Source: Episyrphus balteatus (taxonomy: Eukaryota > Arthropoda > Insecta > Diptera > Syrphidae). From it: a DNA stretch of 64,000 nt. This document shows positions 36,370 to 48,148 of this stretch, piece after piece (position 1 is the stretch's first letter; each line of letters starts with the position of its first letter). Location of the stretch: NCBI RefSeq assembly GCF_945859705.1, contig NC_079137.1, positions 66,114,277-66,178,276 on the forward strand. The letters run 5' to 3'. The position numbers and the translations under genes were made by a program. A model generated the notes under the pieces. It did no database searches and was not told where the DNA came from. It was given only the letters and a program-made list of their open reading frames with translations.

Positions 36370-36500
36370 TTCTGATTTTTGGCATGGTAATATGTCAAAA
36401 ACGTGATGTGATACATATTTTCTGACTTCAGATTCGAGCTCAGCGCACAAAAAACCATTAGAAAAATATACTTTGATTTCTATAAAAAAAAACTTTTTGA
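36370..36500 (+). mobile_element. Family B right-arm fragment
   Basis: CTGACTTCAGATTCGAGCTC, then CACAAAAAACCATTAGAAAA and a TATACTTTG phrase, match the right arm of the B element at 21900-22778. The terminal CCAGTG is missing. Confidence 0.55.
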
Positions 36501-36607
36501 CTAATGAAATCGAACAGGGCAGAAAAAATCGAATGCCTAGACTAATATGATATTACAATATACAAAAACTTATATCAATTTAAGCTCTTTGAAATATATA
36601 ATAATAA

Positions 36608-37260
36608 CACTGGTTAACAAAATTAAACTTTTTTTTTGTTGCCGAAACAAAAATATACTTTTCTGAAGGTTTTCGGTGTGCTGGACACGAATCTGAAGTC
36701 AAAAAAAATTAATCAGCTCCCGTTTTTGAAATATTACAGTTAGAAATTGCAGTACTTCGGACCTTATTCTTTTATATAAGGAAAATTTTTTTGATCATAT
36801 TAAGTAACAGTTTTCATAAGTACTATTTACCACCTTTTTATATCTGTTTAAATCTTTCCTATATCTTTTTTACTGCCCGAGATATCCTTAGTTGTTTGGT
36901 ATTTTTATAAATTTTATAACGCCATTATCTTCTATATGATATATGAAGCCAAACGCACTTACTTCAGTTTCAGATATCTCGGGCAATATAAAAGATATTG
37001 AAAAGATTTAAACAGGTGTCGAAAGATGGAAAACAGTTCTTATAGAAACCGTTACTAAATATGCTCAAACAATTTTCTTTATACAAAAGAAGAAGGTCCG
37101 AAGAATTAAAAAAAAAAACGTATTTTTGCATTTTCTAACGGTAATATCTCAAAAACGGGAGCTGATTAGTAGTTTCTGACTTTGGATTCGAGTTCAGCAC
37201 ACCAAAAACCTTCAGAAAAGTATATTTTTGTTTCGGCAACAAAACCCTTGTAAACCAGTA
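36608..37260. mobile_element. Family B foldback element (CACTGG ends), full copy
   Basis: CACTGGTTAACAA at the left pairs with TTGTAAACCAGTA at the right, with TAA flanking on each side (36605-36607 and 37261-37263). The arms of about 300 bp carry the inverse pairs TTGTTGCCGAAACAAAAATA, CTTCTGAAGG/CCTTCAGAAAAG, TACTGCCCGAGATATC/GATATCTCGGGCAATA and AAACGGGAGCTGAT. No transposase is present. The TWA duplication suggests PIF/Harbinger-type integration, but the superfamily is not certain. Confidence 0.85.
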
Positions 37261-37263
37261 TAA

Positions 37264-39859
37264 TTATTAATTTTTTTATGAAGGTTTAAAAAAAATAATT
37301 AGTTTAGACGCAACTCGAAAATACATGATAGTTGAGGCACAACCCTATGTAGTTCATCTATCTTGAGATACTCAAATAGTCGCATGAGTAATCTGCGGTA
37401 TCACTACTATTTGTAATTATTCGATGGTACTAGTTTATTAACTGAAATAAAATATTACGTATACGCCACAGTGATCATTTAAGTAAAAACTTTAAAAATG
37501 ACAATTTAAAGAATGTTAACATCTAATTAAATTTTAATTACGAAATATTACCGTTATCAAAATACATAATATTGAATTGGTTCAATATAGCATTGTATAT
37601 ATTGACAGACCGAATCTATACCCTAATTTCAATTTAAAGTTTCACCTTTTCCATATTTAGATCTGTCATTTCTATTTTTGAATTTAATGTTCAAAAATTA
37701 TTATCATTTGACTTGATTTTATTTATAAAAGTGGTTTCATCCAAATTTGTCATAAAAATAAACATTCAAAGAGAATTTTCATTTCGAAAAAGCATTCCGC
37801 CAACCACCAACCATCACATCAATTCCAAGGACCATAAAAACTCATGAAATATCTTTGAAAAAAAAAAGTTTAATTTTTTTCTTCTTCTTAACATCTTGTT
37901 TTTCACACAACTTCTGGTACAGTACACAGAGCTATGTACACGTGCCCTCAAAAATCGTAGAATTTATGATTTCGCTGTTCGGCCTCATTTGGCAAAATTC
38001 AATCCGCCATATTCTTCTATCACTCCACTGGGATTCTCTCTCTCTTAACTTGACTTGAATCCTGGTTAAATATAAATATCTGTGCAGTCGGAATAAAGTC
38101 TCTTTGGAGGTAGTCCTTTTTCAGGAAAAACAAGACTTACGAAATTAATTTTTCTTAGCATTTATGTTTTAGGATATAGCCCCCGCAGGGTTAAGAATAA
38201 AAAGTTGGTATTATTATTTTTTTTTTTTTTTATATTCGTCTTTTTCATTCCATCCATATCGGCTTTGTAGTCTTTTTGTTACCAAGAAGTAATTACCAGC
38301 TGAATGCTGAATGGGCGGCAGCGGTTTTTCTGTGAGAGATGAAGTACAGAGATCTCAGGACTTTTCGTATCAGAAAGTAGAATCTTACACAATAAAAATG
38401 GAAAAGACGAGCGATGAAATTCAGTAAAAAAAAAAAAAAGAAGAAGAAGAAAAAAAATAAGAAAGAAACCAGAAACACATCACCGACCCACAAAAGAAAT
38501 GGAAAACATAAAACAATTCGTTTTCCTTCAAGAAAAAAAAAAAAAAAAAAAAGTAAGGAAAAAAGGTTTCATCTTCATTCTTTTTTTTTCTGTTTGTTTG
38601 CTGTCTTCCCCCGCCAAGTTGGGGGTAAAGTGAAATGGGGAGGAACTTAAGGGGCAGTTGGGGCGTGAGCAATAATAACAATAAAAGATAGAAAAAATAT
38701 ACAAACTTTTCTATAGGTAATGTTAAGTTTCAGATGCGCTCCTCTTTCTTTCGTTAACTCGTACTGGGGCTAGAACTGGTACTGCCATAAAGTTTTTTCC
38801 TCAATGGTTATGGGTAACATGGTTATTATTATTGTTATGTCAAACAAAGCAGTTGAAAGCAAGCACCAACCCTATGCCGAGTTGAATCTGAGTTCCGGTC
38901 TTTTGTTCCCGTTTCCCGGACACAAAAGGTGCCACACAGGACTCACTATATAGGATTTTCTTATCCTGCCTCCTTTGCTAGCTTTATTTTTTCTGCAATT
39001 GATTAATTCTGAGGAAAAGAACGTAAACGAACAATTAGTTGTGAGCTGTGTCTAGCTTTGGGCGATAGACGTTATTTTAAGTTGCGGTAGAGGAAAATTG
39101 GTTTGGTTAAAATGGGAATAAGAAAGAAAGTTGCAATTTGTTAGTAGAAATAGTAAGCTGGTTACGAGTGAGTACTAGAGGCTTTCCTGTATTTTTTTTT
39201 TTTTTTTTTTTTTCTTTTTAAATCTTTCAATGTTTCCTTTTTTCTTGTTTCAGATAATTGTTACATATTTTTTGAAAAGAAACGGAAGCAAATTGGGAGA
39301 AAAACCAGCAAACAAACAGCTATTATAGTAGTGGTGAATAATGCCTTGAGGAATTTTGTGTACAAAGCGACACAATAATAGCTGATACTTCGTTGTGTTC
39401 AATTAATATTTTTATTCTTTCTAAAGGCGCTTGAGGCAAGAAACTGTTTCAAGTGGATTGTTAAACTTATTTCTCTAAAAATAAATGAAGTTTTGAAGTT
39501 AGAATTCGGAGTTGTTAATTTTAATTTCCTTTAGTTCCAAGATTTTTTTTAAAAAAGGCTGATTTTGGTTAAAATGCGGTGCATTAGTTTCAATTTTTTT
39601 TATATTTATAAGCCTTCTGCAAGGTAAACCAAGCTGCTTTGTTTTTCACAGTTATTTTTCATGTAACTCACATTTAAAAAAAAAGACAATTCTTCTAGAC
39701 GTAGTTTTTTTTTCAAATCCTAATATGTTGCCCAAATTTCATTGCTACCGGCACAGGACACGAACGACTTATTGGGCATCATGTACACGATCACTTTAAT
39801 AATTTTTAAGATCATAGAATGAGCAACAAAGGTAAACTGGATAACTACTGTCAGTAGAA
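37264..39859. other. AT-rich DNA with homopolymer tracts, no gene seen
   Basis: A single GTGATCACTGTGG-type end is at 37455-37476. Poly-A/GAA runs occupy 38427-38460 and 38531-38552, and a 25-base T run lies near 39191-39214. The overlapping frames at 38293-38681 come from these tracts. Confidence 0.5.
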
Positions 39860-40824
39860 AATAAATTGCACGACTGGGGTCGCACGTACTTGCTCTTATG
39901 CTTAAAGTAACTATAATGTTAAAGCTTTTTATTCAAGAAATTTAAAATTTGATATTTTGAAGAAATTTCATAAGTAGTATAAAAAAATTAAATCTGTTTT
40001 TATAATTAATTAAACTCCGTTTTAAATTATCTTAAAAAAAAAACAAATATGCCATTTTATTTCTTGTATAAAAAGGTATTTTTAGAAAAAAATTTTCGAA
40101 AATTGTAGGAGCCGTTTTTTAAAAAAATAATTTTTTGTGTATAAAATTTTTTTAACATTTTTCAAAAAAAAATTTGGTATGCCATTTTGAAGAAATAATT
40201 AATTTACACATAAAAACTAAATTTCAAAATTTTTCATTGATCCGTTTTACAAAAATATTTTTTAAAAATCCAAAATTGCGTTTTTTGAAAATTTTCTAAA
40301 TTTTTAATATCATCTTTACTTACACACGTTTGTATAAAAATTTTCATTTAAATCGGGTTAATGTTGTACGAGATATTCAGAAACGAAAAAAACCGTTCTA
40401 TGACAGGTACCGTTAATAACGGTACAAAAAATATTTTTTTTATTTAAAAAGTTGGCCCTTATGTGTAATACTACACACAAAAATTTTAATCAAAATCGTT
40501 AGAGCCGTTTTTGAAAAAAATTAACTTTTCTATTTCCGTTATATAGCAGGTACCGTTAGTTGGTCATAAAAAAAAATTTCAATTTCCCCTCTAATTAATC
40601 ACCAAAAACTGCTAACTACCAAGTTTGAAGAAAATCACTTCACTCGTTTAGGCTGCAGCTCCAGATAGAGACAGACACACAGACAGACAGACAGACAGAG
40701 TTGCCGGACCCACTTTTTTGGCATTCTCCATCATCGTAATGTCATGTAAAATTGTTATCTCGAGTTCGATTTTTTTTACGAATCCTAAACTTGCCCTATA
40801 GTACCTATATCGCAAGTAAAAATT
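39860..40824 (+). mobile_element. Family A element, copy 2
   Basis: It is almost the same as 33431-34428, with the same start (AATAAATTGCACGACTGGGG), the same tail (CGCAAGTAAAAATT), the same palindrome (40407-40425) and the same CAGA tract. The main difference is a deletion of roughly 30 bp near 40250. The high identity implies recent mobility or a recent shared source. Confidence 0.85.
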
Positions 40825-41329
40825 GTAAAAGAAATTCGAAATTATGCCAACTGGAAACATAACTAAATCTTCTTTCATATCATTCAAAAATTTACAATAT
40901 GGTTTCTAAAAGTCACCAAAGCACACTCAATCGATTTTTGACGTGATAACGTCTTATAAATCGATAAACCATGGCAGCCACCACAAAAAAGTGACGCCAT
41001 TTTCTAACGTTACACTCTCGCACTTTCGCAGTGCGGCAAAAAATTTCAATTCAAAATTAAAAATAAACTATTAGTGATACAAAAATCTTCTATAGCTTAT
41101 TTGAAAGATAATAACCTAAAGCTTAATCCAAATGAAGGATTTTTAAAAATTCCGTCATTTAGTGGGCTAAAATCTAAACGCGAAGTCGTAGAGAATTGAT
41201 TTTTTTTGTTACAAATAGATGAGATTAATTTAAGAATAACTGCATTTAAAAAAAAAATTCTAAAAAATTTTGAAACTAAGCTATAACGTTTTGTTTGAAC
41301 GTTGTACACGTGTTGGGGCTATGACAAAA

Positions 41330-42716
41330 TGATGATTTTGGGTAAAGAAAATTTTTTTTGACAATTCTAAAGATGCCAGGTGAAAGATAAGGGAAAACAA
41401 ATTAGGCGTCTGATACTGATTTTTTTTCAATAATCTGCTTTTCGAAATATGAATTTTTGAAAAACACCTTGTTTTTTAGGGGTTTTGGGTATTTTTTTAT
41501 TTTTAGATTTTTTTGGAGCGTTCAAAAAATCTCAAACTTATAGGACATGTAGGTCCTTATGCATAAATGTGCAAAAACTTGGAATCGTTTAGTGAGTTTT
41601 GACTGAATAACGGAAGAAACAAGTTTTTACAAAATACGTTTTTTGACCGTTTTTAACCGATTTTCATAGTTTTTTATTTTTATCTTTTTTTCTTTAATAG
41701 ATACAGGAATAAAGTATATGAAGTAATAATAGACCATGACTACGACTATATGTGTTTCAATCATTTTCGTAAACACGATTTTGAGATAACGGTAAAATAA
41801 AATTTTAGAATTCAACAGGTTATAACTTTTGACCAAGAGCAGATAGAAATTTGATTAAACATTTATGAGCATCCTGATACAATTACCTTTCATTTGGTAT
41901 ATCACACATAACGGTAGACTAACTACAAGCTTCACAATGTTAAATCAAGAAACTTGCGAAAAACCTGAAAACACCAGTGGAGATCTGTTGCCCCCCGAAC
42001 AGCCACCAGTGTGGGAAATTCGACATGGTTGACTTTAAAAAATTCTAACTTCTCTTGTAGGCATCGTTGAAATTAGATTGATACGTCATATGAAAGGTGA
42101 AATAATAAGCTTTTTTATGGTATATATTTTTTATAGGTTGTCATACAAAAAAATTGATTCCATAGCCTGAGAACATAAAAATAAATGTTTTTTTTTTTTG
42201 CTTTTTTTAATGAAATTTGATCGAGTTCAAAAAATTCTACATCTTTTTGTAGATGTCTTATAGACCTGATCGATATATATATATTTTGAGCTAAGACAAT
42301 AAGCTTTCAAATGGTAAAAAAATTTTGATAGGTTGTTAGGGAAAAAATGGAATTAATGACGTGAGAAGATAAAAATTCATGTTTTTTTTTTGCTATTTTT
42401 GATGAAAATGATTGTTTTCAATAAATTATTTTTATACTTTTTGCGCATTGTAAAAATTTAAAAATGGTTTTATTCTTAAGAAGAAATACTTGGCTTTTAA
42501 ATTCCATAATTTTTTTTTTTGGAAGCTTTTAAAATAAAAAAATAATATAATGAGAAAATAAAAGAGTATTTTTTTTAGCTTTTTCTTGTAAATTATGATT
42601 GTTTGAAAAAAGTAAACGCTTCAATTGACTCATTTTAAACAAAAGCACACAACCTGTTTTCTGACGACGTTATCTCGTAAAATCATCGTCAGTAAACCGG
42701 CTTTACAGACAACCTC
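41330..42716 (+). mobile_element. Family E repeat, copy 1
   Basis: It shares, in order, ACCAAGAGCAGATAGAAATT, GGTATATCACACATAACGGT, TTGTAGGCATCG, AATAATAAGCTTTTTTATGG and the end ATCGTCAGTAAACCGGCTTT plus ACAGACAACC with an inverted copy at 53817-55090. The left boundary is uncertain: GTGATAACGTCTTATAAATC at 40941 resembles the inverse of the right-end GAGATAACGTCGTCAG and may mark the true start. No transposase frame was found. Class unknown. Confidence 0.6.
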
Positions 42717-44871
42717 TCTTTTTAACGTCACTATCGTTACATCTTATCTTAATAGTTTATAACATTTAAATAAAGTTTAGCAAAATGTAATTTAAAAAAT
42801 GTATTAACAACTAAAAATACATTTGTTGTTGAAGCTTTTCAATACCTTATTTAGTGTATAGTACGCAATCCAGAAACAAAAAATTAAGGAGCTGTGTCAC
42901 ACCCGTTACAATGTAAATACCCATAAGTAAATGATAAAAAGTATAACTTTTCTATAACGACTTGACCTCTTGCCCCACTTTTGGAACCATTGAAAATATG
43001 AATAATAAAATAGGAAGCAATTTCGTTCGTTGACACCTCCTACCTATATAATCCTCACATTATGTCTATAATCTTTTTAAGAATAAGACATTTCCTCCTC
43101 AATTATCTATATAAGTAAAATGTCAACTAAAATTATACCTCTATAAAACATATTAATTGGAATTCACATCCTAATCAATGCCATCCCACAATTTCATTAT
43201 GTCAATTACTTCAAATGGTCTTCCATTATTATACCTCCGACGGACGATAACTCCCGACCATAATAATAACATGTATTTATATTTCTACAACCGACATACC
43301 TTCATACAACTAAAACATAATATTAATCGGTTCTCACACACAATTCATGTAATCAAAGCCACAATTGAATGATTACCACTAATTCGTTAGCCAACGCCCT
43401 CTATATCAAATCCAATTTTTTGGGGGGATTTCACACCCTCTTTCTCACTCTTTCTCAACAAATACAAAACAAACAAGCAAGCATCAGCATTATTTGTGTA
43501 TAGAAAATATAATCAAAACGCATTCAAGGATTGAATAAAATAATATTATAATTCAGGATAATAAAATTTTTACGTCTATCGAAAAAAAAAAAGGTAGAAC
43601 AATAATAATTATATAGATCCTGCCTGGCCTTGCCACCCACAAAATATATATCACGCTTCATTTAGTTAACAGTTGGCAATCTTTCGCCAATTGACGGCCT
43701 CAATTAACACCTATTTTACGTCAGACAATTTCCAATTTATCGAATCCTTTCATTGTAATTAGGCGCCACCAAATTACGGACACAGACACACACAGGACAC
43801 AGAGAGAAAAGGACTGAGGACAGAGCCCAGGTAGAGAGAAAGTATTAGCCAGAGTCACACACGGAACACACACGTCCAATCAATTTATACCACCCCGATA
43901 TATTCGCACCATATTCCAGGTGGGTGGTGAAGGTGGAGATGGGTATAAGGCAACTTTAACATGAAAAAGAAGGGCGACCAAATTGGCCAGCTTGGATAAA
44001 GGATTCGCCAAACTGCTGCAAAGGACGACGACAAAAGTATATTTATCGGCCGACCGACACACGATGTGTGTAGACCGTAGACGATGATGATGGCGACGGA
44101 CGACGACGACGACGTTTTTGAGAAAGGCAGTCAATTGAATATCCTGTGGTATAAATTGGTTGTGAATGAATGAGAGAGTGTGTATGCGTTTGAATGGCAA
44201 TTTGATTGATTCCACAGAGAGTGGAAGACAGAGGGGGGCGAGTATAGATTTAGATGAGCCAACATGCTACTGAAAGGACTCCGTGATTAGTTGTCTAATT
44301 GGGCTCAAAGTGGTGTGGTTTTTTTTTTTTGTTGCTGGCCTAGAATTAGTTCTAAATTGATTTGATTTGATTTTGATGGTATTTCAGTATGATGATGACA
44401 CATCTTGTAGCGAATTTACAAAATATTCGATATACGTTAGAATGCGTGTGCCTTTGCTTGGCGATCAAGCATTAACAGAATCTTCTTCGACCATAAAATT
44501 AACTAATTACAAGGAAGATAGGAATATTTGATTGGTACTGATTTTGTGGCTACAAAAGAGCTTATAACTAATTGAATCTTCGAAGGTATGTAAGGACTGT
44601 ATCTATTTAGTTTATTTGATTAAGGTCTTAATTGAATGAAAGGGCTTTACAATTTTAAAAACATTTGAATTTTGATGCTTCTTCAAATATAAATTCGATA
44701 CAAACCTAACGCAGCGTTCTATTCTTAAATTTTATTTTTATAAAAAAATCGTTCCCCATGTAAAGGCCCGTCAATTAAACAAGATGTCAAAATGTGTACG
44801 TAGGTAATCGTTTTGATTTCTTACAAATTTTATTTTTTTTTTTTTTTTAACAACGGTCTGCTGGACCCTAA
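42717..44871. other. Unique DNA, less AT-extreme in 43000-44300, no gene seen
   Basis: A C-rich upper strand with few homopolymers, CA/GAGA tracts (43785-43870) and a GAC microsatellite (44096-44116). The minus frame at 43880-44215 reads through the microsatellite as V and H runs and is not a believable protein. The texture is that of non-repetitive intergenic or intronic insect DNA. Confidence 0.45.
44096..44116 (+). repeat. (GAC)n microsatellite
   Basis: GACGGACGACGACGACGACG, preceded by GATGATGATGGCGACGG. Confidence 0.85.
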
Positions 44872-45126
44872 AATTTTGTACTTGCTCTATATGGCAGGTA
44901 TTCGTTTCGTGTCAAAAAAATTCGAGGTTTTAATCAAAACCAATATTTTCTCGAAAACGGTTGTAACGATTTTAATTAAACTTTGCAAACGTAGGTAATA
45001 TTGAACACAATTGCAATATAAATGCATTTCTGTTTTTTCTCAAAATAATATCAGGTAACAAAAAAAAATGTTCCATGTTGGCTCTTCCCGTATATCAAAC
45101 AAATTTTTTTGAAAGTGGTTTTCGGA

Positions 45127-45702
45127 CAGGGTTCAGACTTTATTTTGATCGAAGTAAATTTACTTCCGTTTTGGAAAAAAAATAAAATCTACTTCCCTAC
45201 TTCTCTGTTTTAGGATCTACTTCTATTTTTTTTTTTTTATTGAAAAATATTTTTTAAACAATACATTTAGAGAACTGAATCAGAGAAGTTGATTTAGCTT
45301 CAATTTTGAATTTGGTCGAGGCATTTACGTATTATAAACCTGCACTGAAATCTCAAAAAATGAATGGAGGTCATTTCGAATTCAAGATATAAATTAAATG
45401 TGTCAAAGTGATTTTGACTGATTTTGAAGAATTCCTGTTCCAAAATTTGTTAGATTATGCTGAATCTAACCGTTTTACCCCAAAGCAGCGATGATGATAC
45501 CCCACCAGAAGATGAGAGAGTTTTTTTTTTTTTGGAATTGAACATATTAAAAAACAAATTTAGAAAAATAATTTTGTTAAAAATAAATTTTTTTAAGTAA
45601 ATGTTTTGAAAGTTTTATTTAGAAATCTACTTTCGAAATTTTGGATCTACTTCACTTTTTTTTAAGTTTCTTCGATATTTGGAAACTTAAGTCCGTACCC
45701 TG
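45127..45702. mobile_element. hAT-like element nested in family A
   Basis: The ends are CAGGGTTCAGACTT and, inverted from the right, CAGGGTACGGACTT, both continuing to ATCGAAG phrases. The flanking 8-mers TTTTCGGA (45119-45126) and TTTCCGGT (45703-45710) agree at six positions. The interrupted host sequence is the GTGGTTTTCG site of the A element, which confirms both ends independently. The interior repeats TCTACTTC phrases and lacks a gene. Confidence 0.78.
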
Positions 45703-46554
45703 TTTCCGGTTCATTGGTCTGTGAATTGGTGCGCCTGTGAGTCGTCACTTCCATCTGTAGGTACATGAAGCTGCAGTTTAAATGGGTGGACGAATTTCCT
45801 TGAAATTTGGAACAGATGATATTTTTGCAATTCCCAAGGTTGATTTTTTTTTCTTTTTTTTAATAACTCACTTAAAAAGTGAACCTCCCATACAAAATGT
45901 TTAAGTTGTTGCAATTTTCTAGAAAACGGCTCTAATGATTTCGATCTAACGAATGCAATGCAAAAATGTATGTTTTCTTGCATTGTATTTAAAAAAAAAA
46001 AAATGTTTCACTTTAGAGTTGGCACTAAAAACAATTATATAAAATATATTAAGGAAGTAAACTAAAGTTTTAAACTGAAAAATAATAATTAAAAAATATT
46101 TTTAATCCGTAAGCCCTGACCTATCCTTTTTTTTAGGCTCATTTTTTCAGGTTGCAATTCCAATAAGGAATTACTAATGGAGGCTTTTTAGAGAAGAATA
46201 AATGCATAAATTAATAAAAAAAAAGTCATTAAATAAAAAAAAAAAAAAAATGAAAGTATGTGTCTTATAAGCCAATTTGTTTTTTGTTTTTTTTTTTTAT
46301 TTTTTTTTTCAATTTTCAAAGCGAATGCGTGACCGTGACCCTTAGCGGTCATTTTAAAAATTAAAAAAATCTTTTTATACTTTTTTGGATAAAATGCAAC
46401 TTTTGCGGGGGGTATGTTTTTTTTTTTGTTTTTCAAATCAATTTTTTCACCATTCAATGTCGCTCCGGCCCAATAGGCAGGATTCACAGTCAGAAACAGT
46501 GTATAATTGTTAATTTAATGATTCTTACACATAATAATAAATTAAATTTATTCT

Positions 46555-46625
46555 TGAAAGGGGTCTGCCAACTGACAATTTTTTTGTTATGGGTCCGCAT
46601 ACTTTGAAAGGTTGAGAACCGTTGA
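46555..46625 (-). mobile_element. Solo hAT-like end (GGTTGAGAACC type)
   Basis: GGGTCCGCATACTTTGAAAG followed by GTTGAGAACCGTTGATCTAA reads in reverse as AACGGTTCTCAACCTTTC, a familiar hAT end phrase. The partner end was not found. It lies in the suspected second insertion of the inverted A copy. Confidence 0.5.
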
Positions 46626-46986
46626 TCTAAGCTATTTGAATCAAACTGCGTTCTTAGTTTTTCCAAAAAAAATTCGGATAGTGTAAATATGGCGTTGCCT
46701 TTTTTTGCGAAAATTCATATTTTTTTTACGCATATCTCGTTAAAGGATGGACCGATTTTATTAAAACCATACATACAGATACTTCTTATCATCTTTAAAG
46801 GATTGTGTTTATTCAAAATTTTCAAACAAAAAAAAATTGAAAAAAAAATTAAGAAAATTTTTGTACATGATTTTTTTTTATTTTGTTCTGATTTCTAACC
46901 AAATAGTTAAAAATGCATTAGTGCTAATATTTATGTTTTTTTTTTTAATATAATAAGTACGTGAGACCCAGTCGTGTATTTATTTT

Positions 46987-47389
46987 TTGTTACAAAAGCT
47001 AAAAATATTAAAACTTATTATAAACAAAATTATTTCTAAACATAAAACAAAAATTCAATCCTGACTAAAACTTAAATGTCAAATCAAATATCAAATACTA
47101 ACTTTTTTTATATTTTAAATACATAATTTTATTACAATAATTATGCATTTAAAATATTTATTGAAATTATCGGGTTACTTTAACAATCCTTTCCATTCTA
47201 TCTATTTTTGGTCTGACATCAACAGCATTATTTCATCCATTATTACAAAAATCAACTTTTGTAATAATGACAAAATTATGAAATTTCATGAAATTTTTGT
47301 TTTTTTTTTGTAACAAAGGCTTAAAACATTACTAAAATGTATAAGTGAAGGCATTTTTTATTTTTTATCCAGATAAGCCCAACAGATTG
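46987..47389. other. AT-rich DNA, no gene seen
   Basis: Nothing recognisable beyond AAATTATTT-type runs. Confidence 0.45.
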
Positions 47390-48148
47390 TTTTTTTAATC
47401 AGAGTCTAAATGCGATCTAACCTGAATGAAATCTTCAATTGCGTTAAAACCTCAGAACACAAAAAATTCAATTTTTTTTATTTTTACTATTCTGGTTTGC
47501 AAAACTTCATTTGAAAGAACCTTCACTGAGTTTGCATTTGATCATTTGCAAATAGAAACTGAGAAATCATTAAACCACACAACACCTTCTTTTTCCCAGC
47601 TTCCACTACTTTGAATAAAAAGATTTTTTTCAGTCTCCGCGAGCTTCATTGTCATGAAAAAATACATCACTGTTGGGACGCGGTGTACGTCCTTTCGATT
47701 TTTGGAAATTAATGACAAGAATGGTTGAGAGTTAAAAACCACTAGGCCTTGCTTCTTAATAAGGTGTAACATGTATGACTTGGTCAACTAACCAAGAAAT
47801 AAATTACTAAAGAATCTAAATTCTGGCTCTGGATATTTTTTAGGAATATTTAAGTTTAAAGAAACTAAGCTTTCCAGATTGATCTGATCATCTGTAAAAA
47901 TTAAGCAAATAAAAATTGATTTGTCATTTTTTTCGAAAACGTTCAGCCTCTATTTTACTTATGTATTCTTTGAACCAAAGTTGACAACCCGGAGGAAGTA
48001 CTTTATGTGATTTCTTAAAAGCAGTCAAATTGGCTCTCTCATGCGATATCATAAACTTCTCCTCCTCGAAAATCTTTAAAAAAATTATAGGAAGGTACGC
48101 TTTTAAGTTCCATGCGTGATATTTCGCATCAAGTGATATAACGTTTTA
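47390..48148 (-). pseudogene. Possible decayed protein-coding remnant, family unknown
   Basis: On the minus strand 73 codons are open from 48145 to 47927, with protein-like content including V-L-P-P-G-C-Q-L-W-F-K-E-Y. After a frame change, a second frame runs from 47889 through a single TAG (47790-47788) into an 81-codon frame with M-start (47787-47542) and on for about 30 more codons past a TGA. The frame change could be a frameshift or a 49-bp intron (donor CGTTTTCG near 47940, acceptor TTTTTACAG near 47892) that keeps codons joined. I do not recognise the family. Open runs of this length also occur by chance in a window this size, so the call is weak. Confidence 0.3.

Larger units (their letters stand above)
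44872..46986 (-). mobile_element. Family A element, inverted copy split by later insertions
   Basis: Read in reverse, this copy begins CCAGTCGTG plus GGGTCTCACGTACTT (46958-46986), like the A start, and ends GCAAGTACAAAATT at 44872. Between them, AAAGTGGTTTTCG (45113) and, after a gap, CTTCCATCTGTAGGTACATG (45747) and AATTTCCTTGAAATTTGGAA match copy 3 (60211-60910) in reverse. The gap is the hAT-like element at 45127-45702. A second insertion probably lies within 46020-46640. It is old, judging by divergence. Confidence 0.7.

Noticed and set aside
38414..38681. Overlapping plus and minus frames of 66-86 codons
   Set aside because: They are made by the adjacent poly-A and GAA tracts.
43880..44215. 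111-codon minus frame
   Set aside because: It is read through the GAC microsatellite (V and H runs) and has no recognisable domain.
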